A stretch of DNA of 64,000 nucleotides from Mesorhizobium loti (GTDB taxonomy: Bacteria > Pseudomonadota > Alphaproteobacteria > Rhizobiales > Rhizobiaceae): positions 60,113 to 124,112 of the forward strand of contig NZ_QGGH01000015.1 of assembly GCF_003148495.1 (NCBI RefSeq), given 5' to 3'. This document shows, one piece after another, positions 8,639 through 17,301 of the stretch (its first letter is position 1; each line of letters starts with the position of its first letter). Made by a program: the position numbers and the translations under genes. The notes below the pieces were generated by a model. The model saw only the letters and a list, made by a program, of their open reading frames with translations. It ran no database searches and was not told the DNA's origin.

Positions 8639-9553
8639 ATGGAAAACTCTTTCGAGGCCGAAACTCGCACCGTCTTTGATCGCTACCAGCGCCAGCAGGA
8701 GAATGACGACCACATATTCGACAGGTTGGTCTCTCTAATCGAGGAGGAATATTTCGGCCTGCCTACCGGTAGCTTCCGCGGTCTTGATGTCCTGGACGCG
8801 GGCTGCGGCTCCAACGCGAATGCGTCCTATGCGTTTCTCGACAAGGGGGCACGAAACGTTGTTTCGCTTGAATTGAGCAATGATTGGATGGATTGCGCGC
8901 GCAAACGGCTCAGCCGATTTGGGCCGCGCTCAGAACTGGTCGCTGGCAGTGTGCTCGATCTGCCGTTTGACGACTTCAGTTTCGATTTTGTCCATTGCGC
9001 AGGGGTTTTGCCGCACACCAGCAATCCGAAAAAAGGCTTTGAAGAGCTTGCCCGTGTAACCCGCCCCGGCGGCAGCTTCTTTTTAACGATTATGGGCACC
9101 GCCAACGGCGTCATTTACCGATGCATCAATCACTTGCGAGAACTCCACCAAAGCGACGAACAATTCCGCAGTTCCATTGACAATCTGGATGCATCCACCG
9201 CACGCGAAGCCATCAACTGGCTATTGCGAATAAAGGACGGCGAAGAGAAAGAATATATGCCTGGCGAAAACGAATTCTTTCGGAGTCTTTTTGATGATGA
9301 TTTGTTCGTGACGATCCGGGATCGTTTCCAGGCGCCGACCTATCACGGGTTCGCATTCACAGAGGTGCAAATCCGAGGCTGGTATGGCGAGTGCGGCTTC
9401 GAGAAGATCCGCAGGATCTCAAGGTATACAAAAAATTTCCATAATCTTCGGCGCTTTCTCGCTCCGATGTACCGTCATTATGACCACCCGCTGGCCCGCT
9501 TCTGGTTCGGCGATGGCTGCATCCAGATGATCGGCGAAAAGCCGAGCACGTAG
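8639..9553 (+). CDS. SAM-dependent methyltransferase, class I
   Basis: A 304-residue protein with the AdoMet-binding motif LDVLDAGCGSN near residue 47, the acidic end of strand 2 in VSLELS, and a motif-IV-like FDFVHCAGVLPH. The C-terminal half (about 130 residues) lacks obvious family landmarks. The ATG has AGGGAAGAG upstream. It lies in the middle of the phosphonate-type operon and may methylate an intermediate on O or N. The substrate is unknown. Confidence 0.86.
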   Translation: MENSFEAETRTVFDRYQRQQENDDHIFDRLVSLIEEEYFGLPTGSFRGLDVLDAGCGSNANASYAFLDKGARNVVSLELSNDWMDCARKRLSRFGPRSELVAGSVLDLPFDDFSFDFVHCAGVLPHTSNPKKGFEELARVTRPGGSFFLTIMGTANGVIYRCINHLRELHQSDEQFRSSIDNLDASTAREAINWLLRIKDGEEKEYMPGENEFFRSLFDDDLFVTIRDRFQAPTYHGFAFTEVQIRGWYGECGFEKIRRISRYTKNFHNLRRFLAPMYRHYDHPLARFWFGDGCIQMIGEKPST

Positions 9554-9585
9554 TTGGCGTTATTCGTGCCAAGAGAGCGACCCCA

Positions 9586-11478
9586 ATGTGCGGAATCTTT
9601 GGGATAGTCCTCAAAAACGAGGGAACACCCGTTTGTGCTGAGGCCGTTGAGCGTTGCGCTGAGGCTCTCGCTCATCGCGGGCCTGATGCCAGCGGCCTAT
9701 ACATTGATCAATCGGTCGCATTCGCGCATCGACGGCTATCGATTGTCGACGCTCATTCTCGCGCCAATCAGCCCTATCGCGATGACAATACCGGAGTGGT
9801 GGTGACGTACAACGGCGAGATATTCAACTATCGGGAAATTAGAGCTGAATTGAGGGATATGGGTTTTTCCTTTTCGACGGTGTCGGACACCGAGGTTCTA
9901 ATTCTTAGCTATATTGCTTGGGGAAAGTCATTCTTAAACCGCCTTGACGGGATGTTTGCCTTCGCGCTTTTCGATCCCCGGAACTCGCTTGCTCTCATCG
10001 CCCGAGATCGTTTGGGGGTAAAACCCCTTTACTACACGATCTGCGATGTTGGCCTTCTCTTTGCATCGCAGCCGAACGCTCTCATTCGCTGGCCGGGCCT
10101 GATACGCGGACCCGACATCATCGGCGCGCTCAGTTTTCTTTCCTATCGCGCGGTTGTCGGTGCCAGGACGCTGTTCGCCGGGATCTCCAAGTTAGAGCCC
10201 GGCCATCTCCTCGCAATAAGGAATGGGCGACACACGTCCGAACGTTGGTGGAATCTGTCGGAGCGCATTTCGCGATCGAAGCCGGACTATTCCGACATAA
10301 GGAGACTATTTGGAAGCGCCGTCGAACGTCAGCTGGTGTCTGACGTACCGGTCGCCGCATTGTTGTCCGGTGGACTTGACTCGAGCATCCTCGCCTATGA
10401 GGCGTCCACCCGCTCCCAAATCCGTCCGATCTGCTATACCGGCAAGGTCGAGCCCGCCGATTATGACGAGACGGCCTATGCGATGGAGGTCGCAGCAGAA
10501 TTCGGGCTCACTCACCGGGTCGTCCCGATTGGAGAACCATCCGATGTCAACGCCGTAGCGGAGCTGGTGCGCCTGCGCGGACATCCGCTTGGGATGCATA
10601 ACGAAACCGCAATGTTTACGCTCGCAAAGGCGATTTCGAAGGAGCATAAGGTCGTCCTCACCGGCGAGGGTGCCGATGAGATTTTTGCTGGCTACAGCCG
10701 ATTGTTCCGTACGCCGTATGATTACAATCGAAGCAAGATCATCGCCGCATTGCCACCTGCTCTTGCCCAGATCGCACGCCGACGCCTCGGACTCGGCGTC
10801 CATTGCAGTCAGCTGCAGTTCTTCCTGGAGCGCTACAGCTACTTCCCGACCGATGAAATCCGCTCGCTTGCTATCGATGGGCGGATACGAAGGGAGCACG
10901 AGATGGCTCTGTTCGATCACTTCTCGACTCAATTTGCAGAGGCCGGCGGAGATTTCTTTAGCAAGATCTCATATGTTCTCGTCTCTACGCATTTGCCCGC
11001 ATTGCTGGAAATGGTTGACAACACCACAATGGCAGCTGGGCTTGAGGCTCGCGTTCCTTATACCGATCACCAGCTCGTTACCGCCGCAATGGCGATGCCC
11101 GGCTCACAGCGGTTGAGGTGGAGGTCTCCAATCGCTTCGGTCCAGGCACTGTGGCATCCGGTTGCTTCCTTCAGCGAACGTCTCGATGTCTCAAAATTCC
11201 CCTTAAGAAGGGAATACCGGAGCGTCTTGCCCAGATCTGTTCTATCTCGCAAAAAGATGGGATTTCCGCTGCCACTGGGTCAGTGGGCCGTTGGCGAGGG
11301 AGCAACGGAATATCGAAGGCTGCTGTTTGATAAGGACTCTCCACTGGGAGATTTGTTCGATCCTGCTGCTTTGCGGCGTTGGTTCGAGGCCGGACGACGA
11401 AATCCTTCAGACTCGTTTGGCCGGAAGTTCTGGCTGTTGGCCAACCTTGGGATATTCTTCAAAGAGGTATTCTCATGA
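9586..11478 (+). CDS. Asparagine synthetase-like amidotransferase (AsnB family)
   Basis: A 630-residue protein with the N-terminal glutaminase nucleophile Cys2 in MCGIFGI, the HRGPDASG and YNGEIFNY motifs, and the C-terminal ATP-pyrophosphatase signature LLSGGLDSS. The glutaminase half spans about 1-210 and the synthetase half the rest. AsnB relatives in biosynthetic clusters form amides or amide-like bonds on carboxylates with glutamine nitrogen. Here it could amidate a phosphonate amino acid. It may equally be an ordinary asparagine synthetase, but its place between a methyltransferase and a PLP-fusion gene argues for a dedicated role. Confidence 0.9.
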   Translation: MCGIFGIVLKNEGTPVCAEAVERCAEALAHRGPDASGLYIDQSVAFAHRRLSIVDAHSRANQPYRDDNTGVVVTYNGEIFNYREIRAELRDMGFSFSTVSDTEVLILSYIAWGKSFLNRLDGMFAFALFDPRNSLALIARDRLGVKPLYYTICDVGLLFASQPNALIRWPGLIRGPDIIGALSFLSYRAVVGARTLFAGISKLEPGHLLAIRNGRHTSERWWNLSERISRSKPDYSDIRRLFGSAVERQLVSDVPVAALLSGGLDSSILAYEASTRSQIRPICYTGKVEPADYDETAYAMEVAAEFGLTHRVVPIGEPSDVNAVAELVRLRGHPLGMHNETAMFTLAKAISKEHKVVLTGEGADEIFAGYSRLFRTPYDYNRSKIIAALPPALAQIARRRLGLGVHCSQLQFFLERYSYFPTDEIRSLAIDGRIRREHEMALFDHFSTQFAEAGGDFFSKISYVLVSTHLPALLEMVDNTTMAAGLEARVPYTDHQLVTAAMAMPGSQRLRWRSPIASVQALWHPVASFSERLDVSKFPLRREYRSVLPRSVLSRKKMGFPLPLGQWAVGEGATEYRRLLFDKDSPLGDLFDPAALRRWFEAGRRNPSDSFGRKFWLLANLGIFFKEVFS

Positions 11479-11516
11479 CGAATATGCGAGCCCGCAGGCG
11501 GTCGCTTGCGGGCATT

Positions 11517-12824
11517 TTACAGAAGACCCTTTGCCGAAAACGGGGCGTCGGACAATCCCAAGATCTGAGCAATGGTTGGCGTGAACTCTTCAGCGGAGCC
11601 CCAGGCAATATTGCAAGGTTGCATTCCAGGGATGCTCAACAGGCATATCCGATCGTCCTCCGCGCTGCCCGGTCGAAAACCGTGGGTGGACAAGTATCGA
11701 GGTCTGCCCGTCGGGCCAGCTTCTTGCGTGTCTCCAACGGTCTCCTCGAAGGAGTGTCCAGGAGGTGCGACATAGGTCGCTATGCAATCACGTTCATTTA
11801 CCGGAACATGGTCGCTCGACCACGGCTCCACTTGGAAGCGCGCCAACAGTCCGTCTGCGATTCTGCGGTCATGAGCTCCGTCAACCAGGACATGGAGCGT
11901 CGCTCCTTCACTTTCCCAAAGCAAGTCAGGGATGATCGCATCCGGATAAATGGTTGTGTGGACGGCGCTATGTCCATGGTCACTTGCGACTACGATCGCG
12001 TAATCGTCTTCCCGCCCGACTCGCCTCAGTCCTTCGATGAGAGCGCCAATCATCATGTCGGCCGCGGCGATAGACCAATGTGCCGCCTCGCTTTCGTATC
12101 CGAACTGATGCTGAATCGAATCCGTCATGTCGATCTCGGTCAAAATGAGATCAGGCGGGTTCTCCGAGCAAGCCAGCGCTCCTGCAGCCCCGATCATGAG
12201 ATGATCCGCGGCCAGGCCCGCAACGAGAGCAGTGCTCGCAACGGTGTCACTACTGGACGGGAAGCCGAAGAGATCGAGCACGCCGGCGGCTCGCAACCGT
12301 CCATTTGGATCTTTGATCATGCGCGAGCGAGCGATGCGGTTTTCGGGCAGGCTCTTAAATGACCGGCTTCCCTGGAGAAACCCTCGTTCCCACCAGGCCG
12401 GCACGAAGACATCGCAATCGGCTGGGTCGATCAACCCAGCGCCGATGGACGCGACATCAAGCCCGCTATTTTTGGCAAGCTTTGCAATGGTCGGAACCCG
12501 CAGATCAGACGCGTCGGCGCAGACAAACGAGCCATCTCGCACAATGTGGTTTCCGTAGATCCCGTTCGCTTGAGGCGCCGCGCCGGTTAGCATGCTTGCG
12601 CGCCCCGGCATCGACGTTCCCGGCACCGTTGAGCGCAGGCGAGTGATGGACAGACCGTCTCCTGCCAAACGAAGAAGCGTCGGCAACCGATGTTTGTGCT
12701 TTTCGAAATAGTCCGCGCTTACGCCGTCCATGAGGATCAGAATCGCTTTCGTAGGAGCGCGCGGCTTTATCGAGGCAGGCGTCTGAAAACGAGCGGTAGG
12801 CCTGGATGGATTGGTGTGGGTCAT
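11517..12824 (-). CDS. Alkaline-phosphatase-superfamily hydrolase (phosphodiesterase/phosphonate hydrolase type)
   Basis: A 435-residue protein on the opposite strand. Metal-binding motifs are the ILILMDGVS aspartate near residue 33 and ASDHGHSAVH near the middle. The nucleophile region PGTSMPGRASMLTG places Ser71 (or Thr70) where phosphodiesterases and phosphonoacetate hydrolase carry threonine. Such enzymes cleave phosphoesters, phosphodiesters or a C-P bond next to a carbonyl. It is convergent with the AsnB-like gene and divergent from the PLP-fusion gene, sharing the 166-base gap 12825-12990 with the latter. A role in removing a CMP/phosphate group or in self-protection is plausible but unproved. 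Confidence 0.82.
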   Translation of the reverse strand: MTHTNPSRPTARFQTPASIKPRAPTKAILILMDGVSADYFEKHKHRLPTLLRLAGDGLSITRLRSTVPGTSMPGRASMLTGAAPQANGIYGNHIVRDGSFVCADASDLRVPTIAKLAKNSGLDVASIGAGLIDPADCDVFVPAWWERGFLQGSRSFKSLPENRIARSRMIKDPNGRLRAAGVLDLFGFPSSSDTVASTALVAGLAADHLMIGAAGALACSENPPDLILTEIDMTDSIQHQFGYESEAAHWSIAAADMMIGALIEGLRRVGREDDYAIVVASDHGHSAVHTTIYPDAIIPDLLWESEGATLHVLVDGAHDRRIADGLLARFQVEPWSSDHVPVNERDCIATYVAPPGHSFEETVGDTQEAGPTGRPRYLSTHGFRPGSAEDDRICLLSIPGMQPCNIAWGSAEEFTPTIAQILGLSDAPFSAKGLL

Positions 12825-12990
12825 GTTGCACCTGGAAGAGACCGATCGAAACCAAAGCCCCCTATAGGCTTCGGATGACGCCGGTATGAACGCATCACGG
12901 GATACTTCGAGCGCCAGTGGGTCGTTTTGATTTTGGGAATGGGCGCTTCTACGCGCTCTTTTTGTTTCCTTCAGAAGAAAGGAGTCCGAG

Positions 12991-14697
12991 ATGGCCGATA
13001 CGACCCGTGCTATTTTTATCCTCGATTTCGCAGGGCCAAAAATACATCTGTGGAGTGGCAGCTACGATGCACCGTTGGTTCCTATCAACGGTCAGCCGCT
13101 CTTGGACCGTCTCGTCAACGCCTGTGTCGAAAACGGCATTGAAGATGTCACTCTCGTTGAAAACTTGAGCAGCGGCACATTCGCTGGGTTCCGCCTGCAG
13201 GACAGCACAAATACGCTTTCGTGGCACGACGCGCATGACGGCGATCTCATTGAGAAGTTTTGCCAACATGATGGCGATACCCTCCTGATATGGGGAACGC
13301 CGCTTTTCGACAGTGAGGTTCTTGACGGTATCGATGTCAACAAAGGTTTGCGCGGCTCCGCTTGGCGGCCCGACGCTCCGACCGGGATTTATCGATTGAG
13401 TGCTGATGTTCTACGCAATCTTCTGGCCGAAAGCCGCGCCGCGGCATCTCTGCATCAGGCCTTGAGTACGTTAGTCGCGGGCCTGTCCCAGCTGGACGTA
13501 GCGTTGCCTGACAATGTGCTGAATGTTGGCTCCAAGCTGCTCGATATTTGCGACGGTGTCGACGCATCCATCGCGGAATTTCGGTGTGACAAGGAGAACG
13601 TGCTGCGGCGTCTGGAAACGAGCGTCGGAGGTTATTGGCGCAAGCCAATCGCCGAGCACATGCTTCTTTGCAATACCCGCTTCCCTCCCAAGACTTTTTA
13701 CGATCGGCTGGCGGCGAGGCTCGAAGGCGTGTTGACATGCTATCCTTCTCAGCAGATCGATATCGCTTCAGTTGTTGGCACGATGACCTCGCAGCAGCCG
13801 GACTTTATTGCAGTCGGAAACGGGGTGACCGACCTCATCCAGGCGCTCTATTCAACGCTGAACCCAACAATCGCGATTCCCGTGCCGACGTTCGCCGGCT
13901 TTCAAACACCTCTCGATGACGAACAAAAGAACAACTTCGTCCTCACCCCGCCCTATTTCGATCTCGACGTTCGAGCTTTCCTGGAATTCGTACTGGCGAC
14001 AGGCGCGGATACGGCAATCGTTGTAAATCCAAACAATCCGACCGGTCGACTTGTTGATCATGCTGACGTGGCATGGCTGGCGGAGGCCCTAGGATCTCGA
14101 GGGCGACGGCTGATCGTGGATGAATCGTTCATTGATTTTCCCGCTGATGGCCGACCAAACAGCGTTGAGACTCTGGTTCCGTCCTGTGCCAATTTGATCG
14201 TGGTGAAGAGCCTTGGAAAGGTCTTCGGACTTGGCGGAATCCGGCTCGCCTACCTCATGGCTGGCGATCCCACCCTCGTTGCCGCCGTGCGCCGGAAACT
14301 GCCGCTGTGGAACATTAACGGCATTGCGGAATACACACTGTTCCTGCTTCCCGAATTTGCAGAGGAATTGGAACACAGTCTAGACATGTTGCGAGAAGAT
14401 AGAGAGCTGTTCATCGAGGAGCTGCGGACGGTACCGGGCCTCGACGTCGTACCTTCGCAAACGAATTTCATCTTGTGCCGGCTGCCTGAAAATTCGGTAT
14501 CCGCTGCCGAGCTCAAGCGCCGCCTCGTTCTGTTCGAATCCGTCCTCGTAAGAGAATGCGGCTATCAAGCCATGAACGACGCAGATCGATATCTGCGCCT
14601 GACGGTTCGAAGTCGGACGGAAAACGAAAGGCTGGCAAAAGCTCTGCGGCGCACCTTAAGCCGCTCAACGGCCTGTGAGAGTGACGCCCTGACGTGA
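12991..14697 (+). CDS. Fusion of a degenerate nucleotidyltransferase-like domain and a class I/II PLP aminotransferase-fold domain
   Basis: A 568-residue protein. Residues 1 to about 180 follow a nucleotidyltransferase layout (PLVPINGQPLLDRLV, then NGIEDVTLV) but lack the GxGxRLxP nucleotide loop, so this half may be inactive. A linker containing YWRKPIAEHMLLCNTRFPP leads to a CobD/HisC-like PLP domain: VVNPNNPTGR, LIVDESFIDF, PLP lysine in SLGKVFGLGG and an arginine in IRLAYL. Similar fusions (for example FrbH of the FR-900098 pathway) act on CMP-activated phosphonoamino acids as transaminase or decarboxylase. A comparable step here is an inference. The ATG is preceded by AAAGGAGTC. Confidence 0.82.
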   Translation: MADTTRAIFILDFAGPKIHLWSGSYDAPLVPINGQPLLDRLVNACVENGIEDVTLVENLSSGTFAGFRLQDSTNTLSWHDAHDGDLIEKFCQHDGDTLLIWGTPLFDSEVLDGIDVNKGLRGSAWRPDAPTGIYRLSADVLRNLLAESRAAASLHQALSTLVAGLSQLDVALPDNVLNVGSKLLDICDGVDASIAEFRCDKENVLRRLETSVGGYWRKPIAEHMLLCNTRFPPKTFYDRLAARLEGVLTCYPSQQIDIASVVGTMTSQQPDFIAVGNGVTDLIQALYSTLNPTIAIPVPTFAGFQTPLDDEQKNNFVLTPPYFDLDVRAFLEFVLATGADTAIVVNPNNPTGRLVDHADVAWLAEALGSRGRRLIVDESFIDFPADGRPNSVETLVPSCANLIVVKSLGKVFGLGGIRLAYLMAGDPTLVAAVRRKLPLWNINGIAEYTLFLLPEFAEELEHSLDMLREDRELFIEELRTVPGLDVVPSQTNFILCRLPENSVSAAELKRRLVLFESVLVRECGYQAMNDADRYLRLTVRSRTENERLAKALRRTLSRSTACESDALT

Positions 14698-14751
14698 CAT
14701 TTGCGCAGCGAACTGAATAGTCTTTTTTCGAATGCCGCGAGAGAGAGAAGC

Positions 14752-15543
14752 ATGTCGCTTAGTTACAATCGTCATAAAAGGCTCGTTGAAATCATCCAGG
14801 CGAATGGCGAAGTGCGCATCCGAGATTTGATGCAGCGGTTCAATATTTCAGAAGAGACTGCGCGGCGGGATATCAAACGGCTCGAGCAGGATGGCTTGGT
14901 CGCACGGGTCCATGGTGGCGCGGTCGCAACGCAACAGCCAAAGCTGCTGGCCATCTCATCGCGAGCTGTTTCCGAGCGCGCGGAAAAAAGCACCATCGCT
15001 GAGATCGCCCTGGGTCTTCTGAAGCCCGGTCAGAATCTCTTCTTCGGGGGCGGCAGCACCATTCTGTCGTTGGCCAGCCGCATATCGGCCCTGCCGGAAA
15101 TGCGCGTCGTCACCAACATGGTCGATACTGCCATCGCCGCGGCCGAAGGCTATCGGCATCGCGTTGTCATGCTGGGGGGCGATTTCAATGTCGATTTCCG
15201 GACCGTAACCGGATTCACCGCCTTGCGTACACTCCGCGAACAGCAGATCGACGTCGCATTTATCGGCGTCAATGCGGTGCATCCGAATGGCGTCTTCGAC
15301 CATGAACAGGTCGGACAGGAGCTTGCTGCGACGCTCTGCGAGCAAGCACGGAAAATTGTCATTCTCGCCGATCACAGCAAATTCGGCTTGTCGGCGCGTT
15401 ACCGCATCCTGCCCCATTCGGCGATTACCGCGATCATCACCGACCGGAGGCCTGCATCGGACATGCTGGACAAGATCGAAGCCGCCGGTGTTGAAGTTCT
15501 ATATCCGCAAAACCGTCACAACCCCGCACTGGTCTCTACTTGA
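14752..15543 (+). CDS. DeoR-family transcriptional regulator
   Basis: A 263-residue repressor-type protein: an N-terminal DeoR helix-turn-helix (RHKRLVEIIQANGEVRIRDL, then ISEETARRDIKRLEQDG) and a sugar-phosphate-sensor-like C-terminal domain with FFGGGSTI and the VNAVHPNGVFDHEQ segment. DeoR proteins usually sense a phosphorylated metabolite. It lies between the phosphonate-type genes and the ABC transporter operon and may control either. The ATG at 14752 follows GAGAGAGAAG, making the 17-codon upstream extension unlikely. Confidence 0.9.
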   Translation: MSLSYNRHKRLVEIIQANGEVRIRDLMQRFNISEETARRDIKRLEQDGLVARVHGGAVATQQPKLLAISSRAVSERAEKSTIAEIALGLLKPGQNLFFGGGSTILSLASRISALPEMRVVTNMVDTAIAAAEGYRHRVVMLGGDFNVDFRTVTGFTALRTLREQQIDVAFIGVNAVHPNGVFDHEQVGQELAATLCEQARKIVILADHSKFGLSARYRILPHSAITAIITDRRPASDMLDKIEAAGVEVLYPQNRHNPALVST

Positions 15544-15560
15544 TCCTCTTCTTTCAGCCC

Positions 15561-15592
15561 TCACGGCTGCCCCAACCGTGAAACATTTTTTT
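15561..15592 (+). terminator. Weak hairpin with T tract after the DeoR gene
   Basis: TCACGG and CCGTGA form a 6-bp stem around a nine-base loop, followed closely by a run of eight T. It probably ends DeoR transcription before the transporter operon. Confidence 0.5.
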
Positions 15593-15733
15593 CCTTTTGA
15601 TTTCAAGAGCCAACACAATCCGTCTCAAACCTGCAAAAAACCGTCACATAACCGCGCTATGTCTCATCCCGTCTCGGGAGCGGATTTCATTCGCTCCGAT
15701 TGTCATCCCGACTGAAAGAGAGGGGATTTTGAT

Positions 15734-17296
15734 ATGCAAACGACACGTCGCAGATTTCTCGGCATGACCGCCATGGCGGCTGGCGCAATAGCATTGCCGA
15801 ACACGATCATGGCGGCAACCGGCCGGCGGCCGAACCTCAATATTGCCGTTCAGGACCTGCGCACAATTCTGGAACCGGTGGACGGCTCCTCCATCGCCAA
15901 CGTTTCCTGGCGGGTGCAATACAGCATTTTCGATCAGCTTTTACGGACCGACTACAACGACAATTTTCGCCTGAATTTCGCGCTCGCGACATCATTGAAG
16001 CAAATTGACGCCACGATCCATGAGATCAGGTTGCGCGACAATGTGAAGTTTCATGACGGTTCCACAATGACGGCGGATGACGTTGTCTTCTCGCTCGGGC
16101 CGGATCGACTGCGCGGCGAAAAAGCGCCGGGCGCGGCCGTGTTTGCCAACTTCCTCTCCTCGCTCGCCGATGTGCAGAAGATCAATGATCGCACTGTCCG
16201 TTTGATCACCAGGACAGAGGATCCGGTCTTCGCCCAGCGGCTCGGCGCCTGGGGCACGCAGATCATCAGCGCCAGGGCACGGGCTGGCGCCAGCAGCTAT
16301 GACGCCTGGGCGGCGAAGCCGATCGGCACCGGCCCTTACAAGATCGGCGAGGTCCGCAACGGCGACGAGATCACGCTGGTGGCGCACGACGAATATTGGG
16401 GAGGCCAGCCGCCATTTGCCTCGATCCGCTTCAAGCGGCTGCCGGAAATCGCCGCGCGCATCGCCGGACTGAAGTCGGGCGATTACGATATCGTCACAGA
16501 CATCACTCCGGACCACATTGCCGAAATTGAGGGTGTCAACGACCTCTCGATCGTTGGTGGCGAAGCCATGTGGTTCCGCTTTCTCACATTTGCTCCGCTC
16601 AGGACTCCCATCCTGAAAGATGTCGATCTGCGTCGCGCGCTCGCTCTCGCTATCGATCGCGGTGCGCTGGCGGACGGCCTCTGGGACGGCCGGGCGAAAG
16701 CGCTGACCAGCTGGCAGCTACCGATCTTCGGCGAGATCAACGACCCCGACCGCAAGGGGGTGTCCTATGATCCGGCGCAGGTCAAGGAACTGCTCGCCAA
16801 GTCATCCTACAGAGGTGAGGAAATCCCATACCCTTCCGTCGGCACCTATTATCCGATGCAGCTCGCCGAGAACCAGGCGCTTGTCGAGATGTGGAAGGCT
16901 GCCGGAATCAACGTCAAGCTGATCATGTGTGAAAACTGGACGCAGGTCGGCGACATTGGCGGCATCAATGACACGTCCGGCGGCGCCTTCTACGCCGATC
17001 CCGTTTCCATGCTGTGGCAGATTATCGGTCCGACCAATGACCTCCAGTCAACAGGTGGCTGGACCAATGCCGAGTTTAACGCGCTCGGTCACGAGCTTGA
17101 AACGACGACCGATCTCGCCAAGCGCCAGGCGGCCTTCAAACGGATGCAGGACATTGTCGAGATCGAGGACCCTTGCATCACGCCGCTGCACTCCATGCCC
17201 TTTATCTATGGGCAGAAGGCGGATGTCAGCTGGCAGCCCAACCCGTTGCCGCAAATGTATCTCGGTCCGAAGATGCCGCCTGAGCCGGTGGCCTGA
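15734..17296 (+). CDS. ABC transporter substrate-binding protein, family 5 (peptide/opine type), Tat-exported
   Basis: A 520-residue periplasmic binding protein. The N-terminus MQTTRRRFLGMTAMAAGAIALP is a twin-arginine signal (RRRFLG then a hydrophobic stretch). The mature part has family-5 features: LRDNVKFHDGSTMTADDVVFS, GTGPYKI and the late PFIYGQK region. It would capture a peptide, opine or other amino-acid-like compound and deliver it to the permeases encoded downstream. It has a strong ribosome site (GAGAGGGG). First gene of a five-gene transporter operon. Confidence 0.92.
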   Translation: MQTTRRRFLGMTAMAAGAIALPNTIMAATGRRPNLNIAVQDLRTILEPVDGSSIANVSWRVQYSIFDQLLRTDYNDNFRLNFALATSLKQIDATIHEIRLRDNVKFHDGSTMTADDVVFSLGPDRLRGEKAPGAAVFANFLSSLADVQKINDRTVRLITRTEDPVFAQRLGAWGTQIISARARAGASSYDAWAAKPIGTGPYKIGEVRNGDEITLVAHDEYWGGQPPFASIRFKRLPEIAARIAGLKSGDYDIVTDITPDHIAEIEGVNDLSIVGGEAMWFRFLTFAPLRTPILKDVDLRRALALAIDRGALADGLWDGRAKALTSWQLPIFGEINDPDRKGVSYDPAQVKELLAKSSYRGEEIPYPSVGTYYPMQLAENQALVEMWKAAGINVKLIMCENWTQVGDIGGINDTSGGAFYADPVSMLWQIIGPTNDLQSTGGWTNAEFNALGHELETTTDLAKRQAAFKRMQDIVEIEDPCITPLHSMPFIYGQKADVSWQPNPLPQMYLGPKMPPEPVA

Positions 17297-17301
17297 GTTC
17301 C

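Noticed and set aside
11379..12362. A 327-codon plus-strand open frame opposite the alkaline-phosphatase-like gene
   Set aside because: It is the antisense of a gene with clear metal-binding motifs, and its own translation has no recognisable features.
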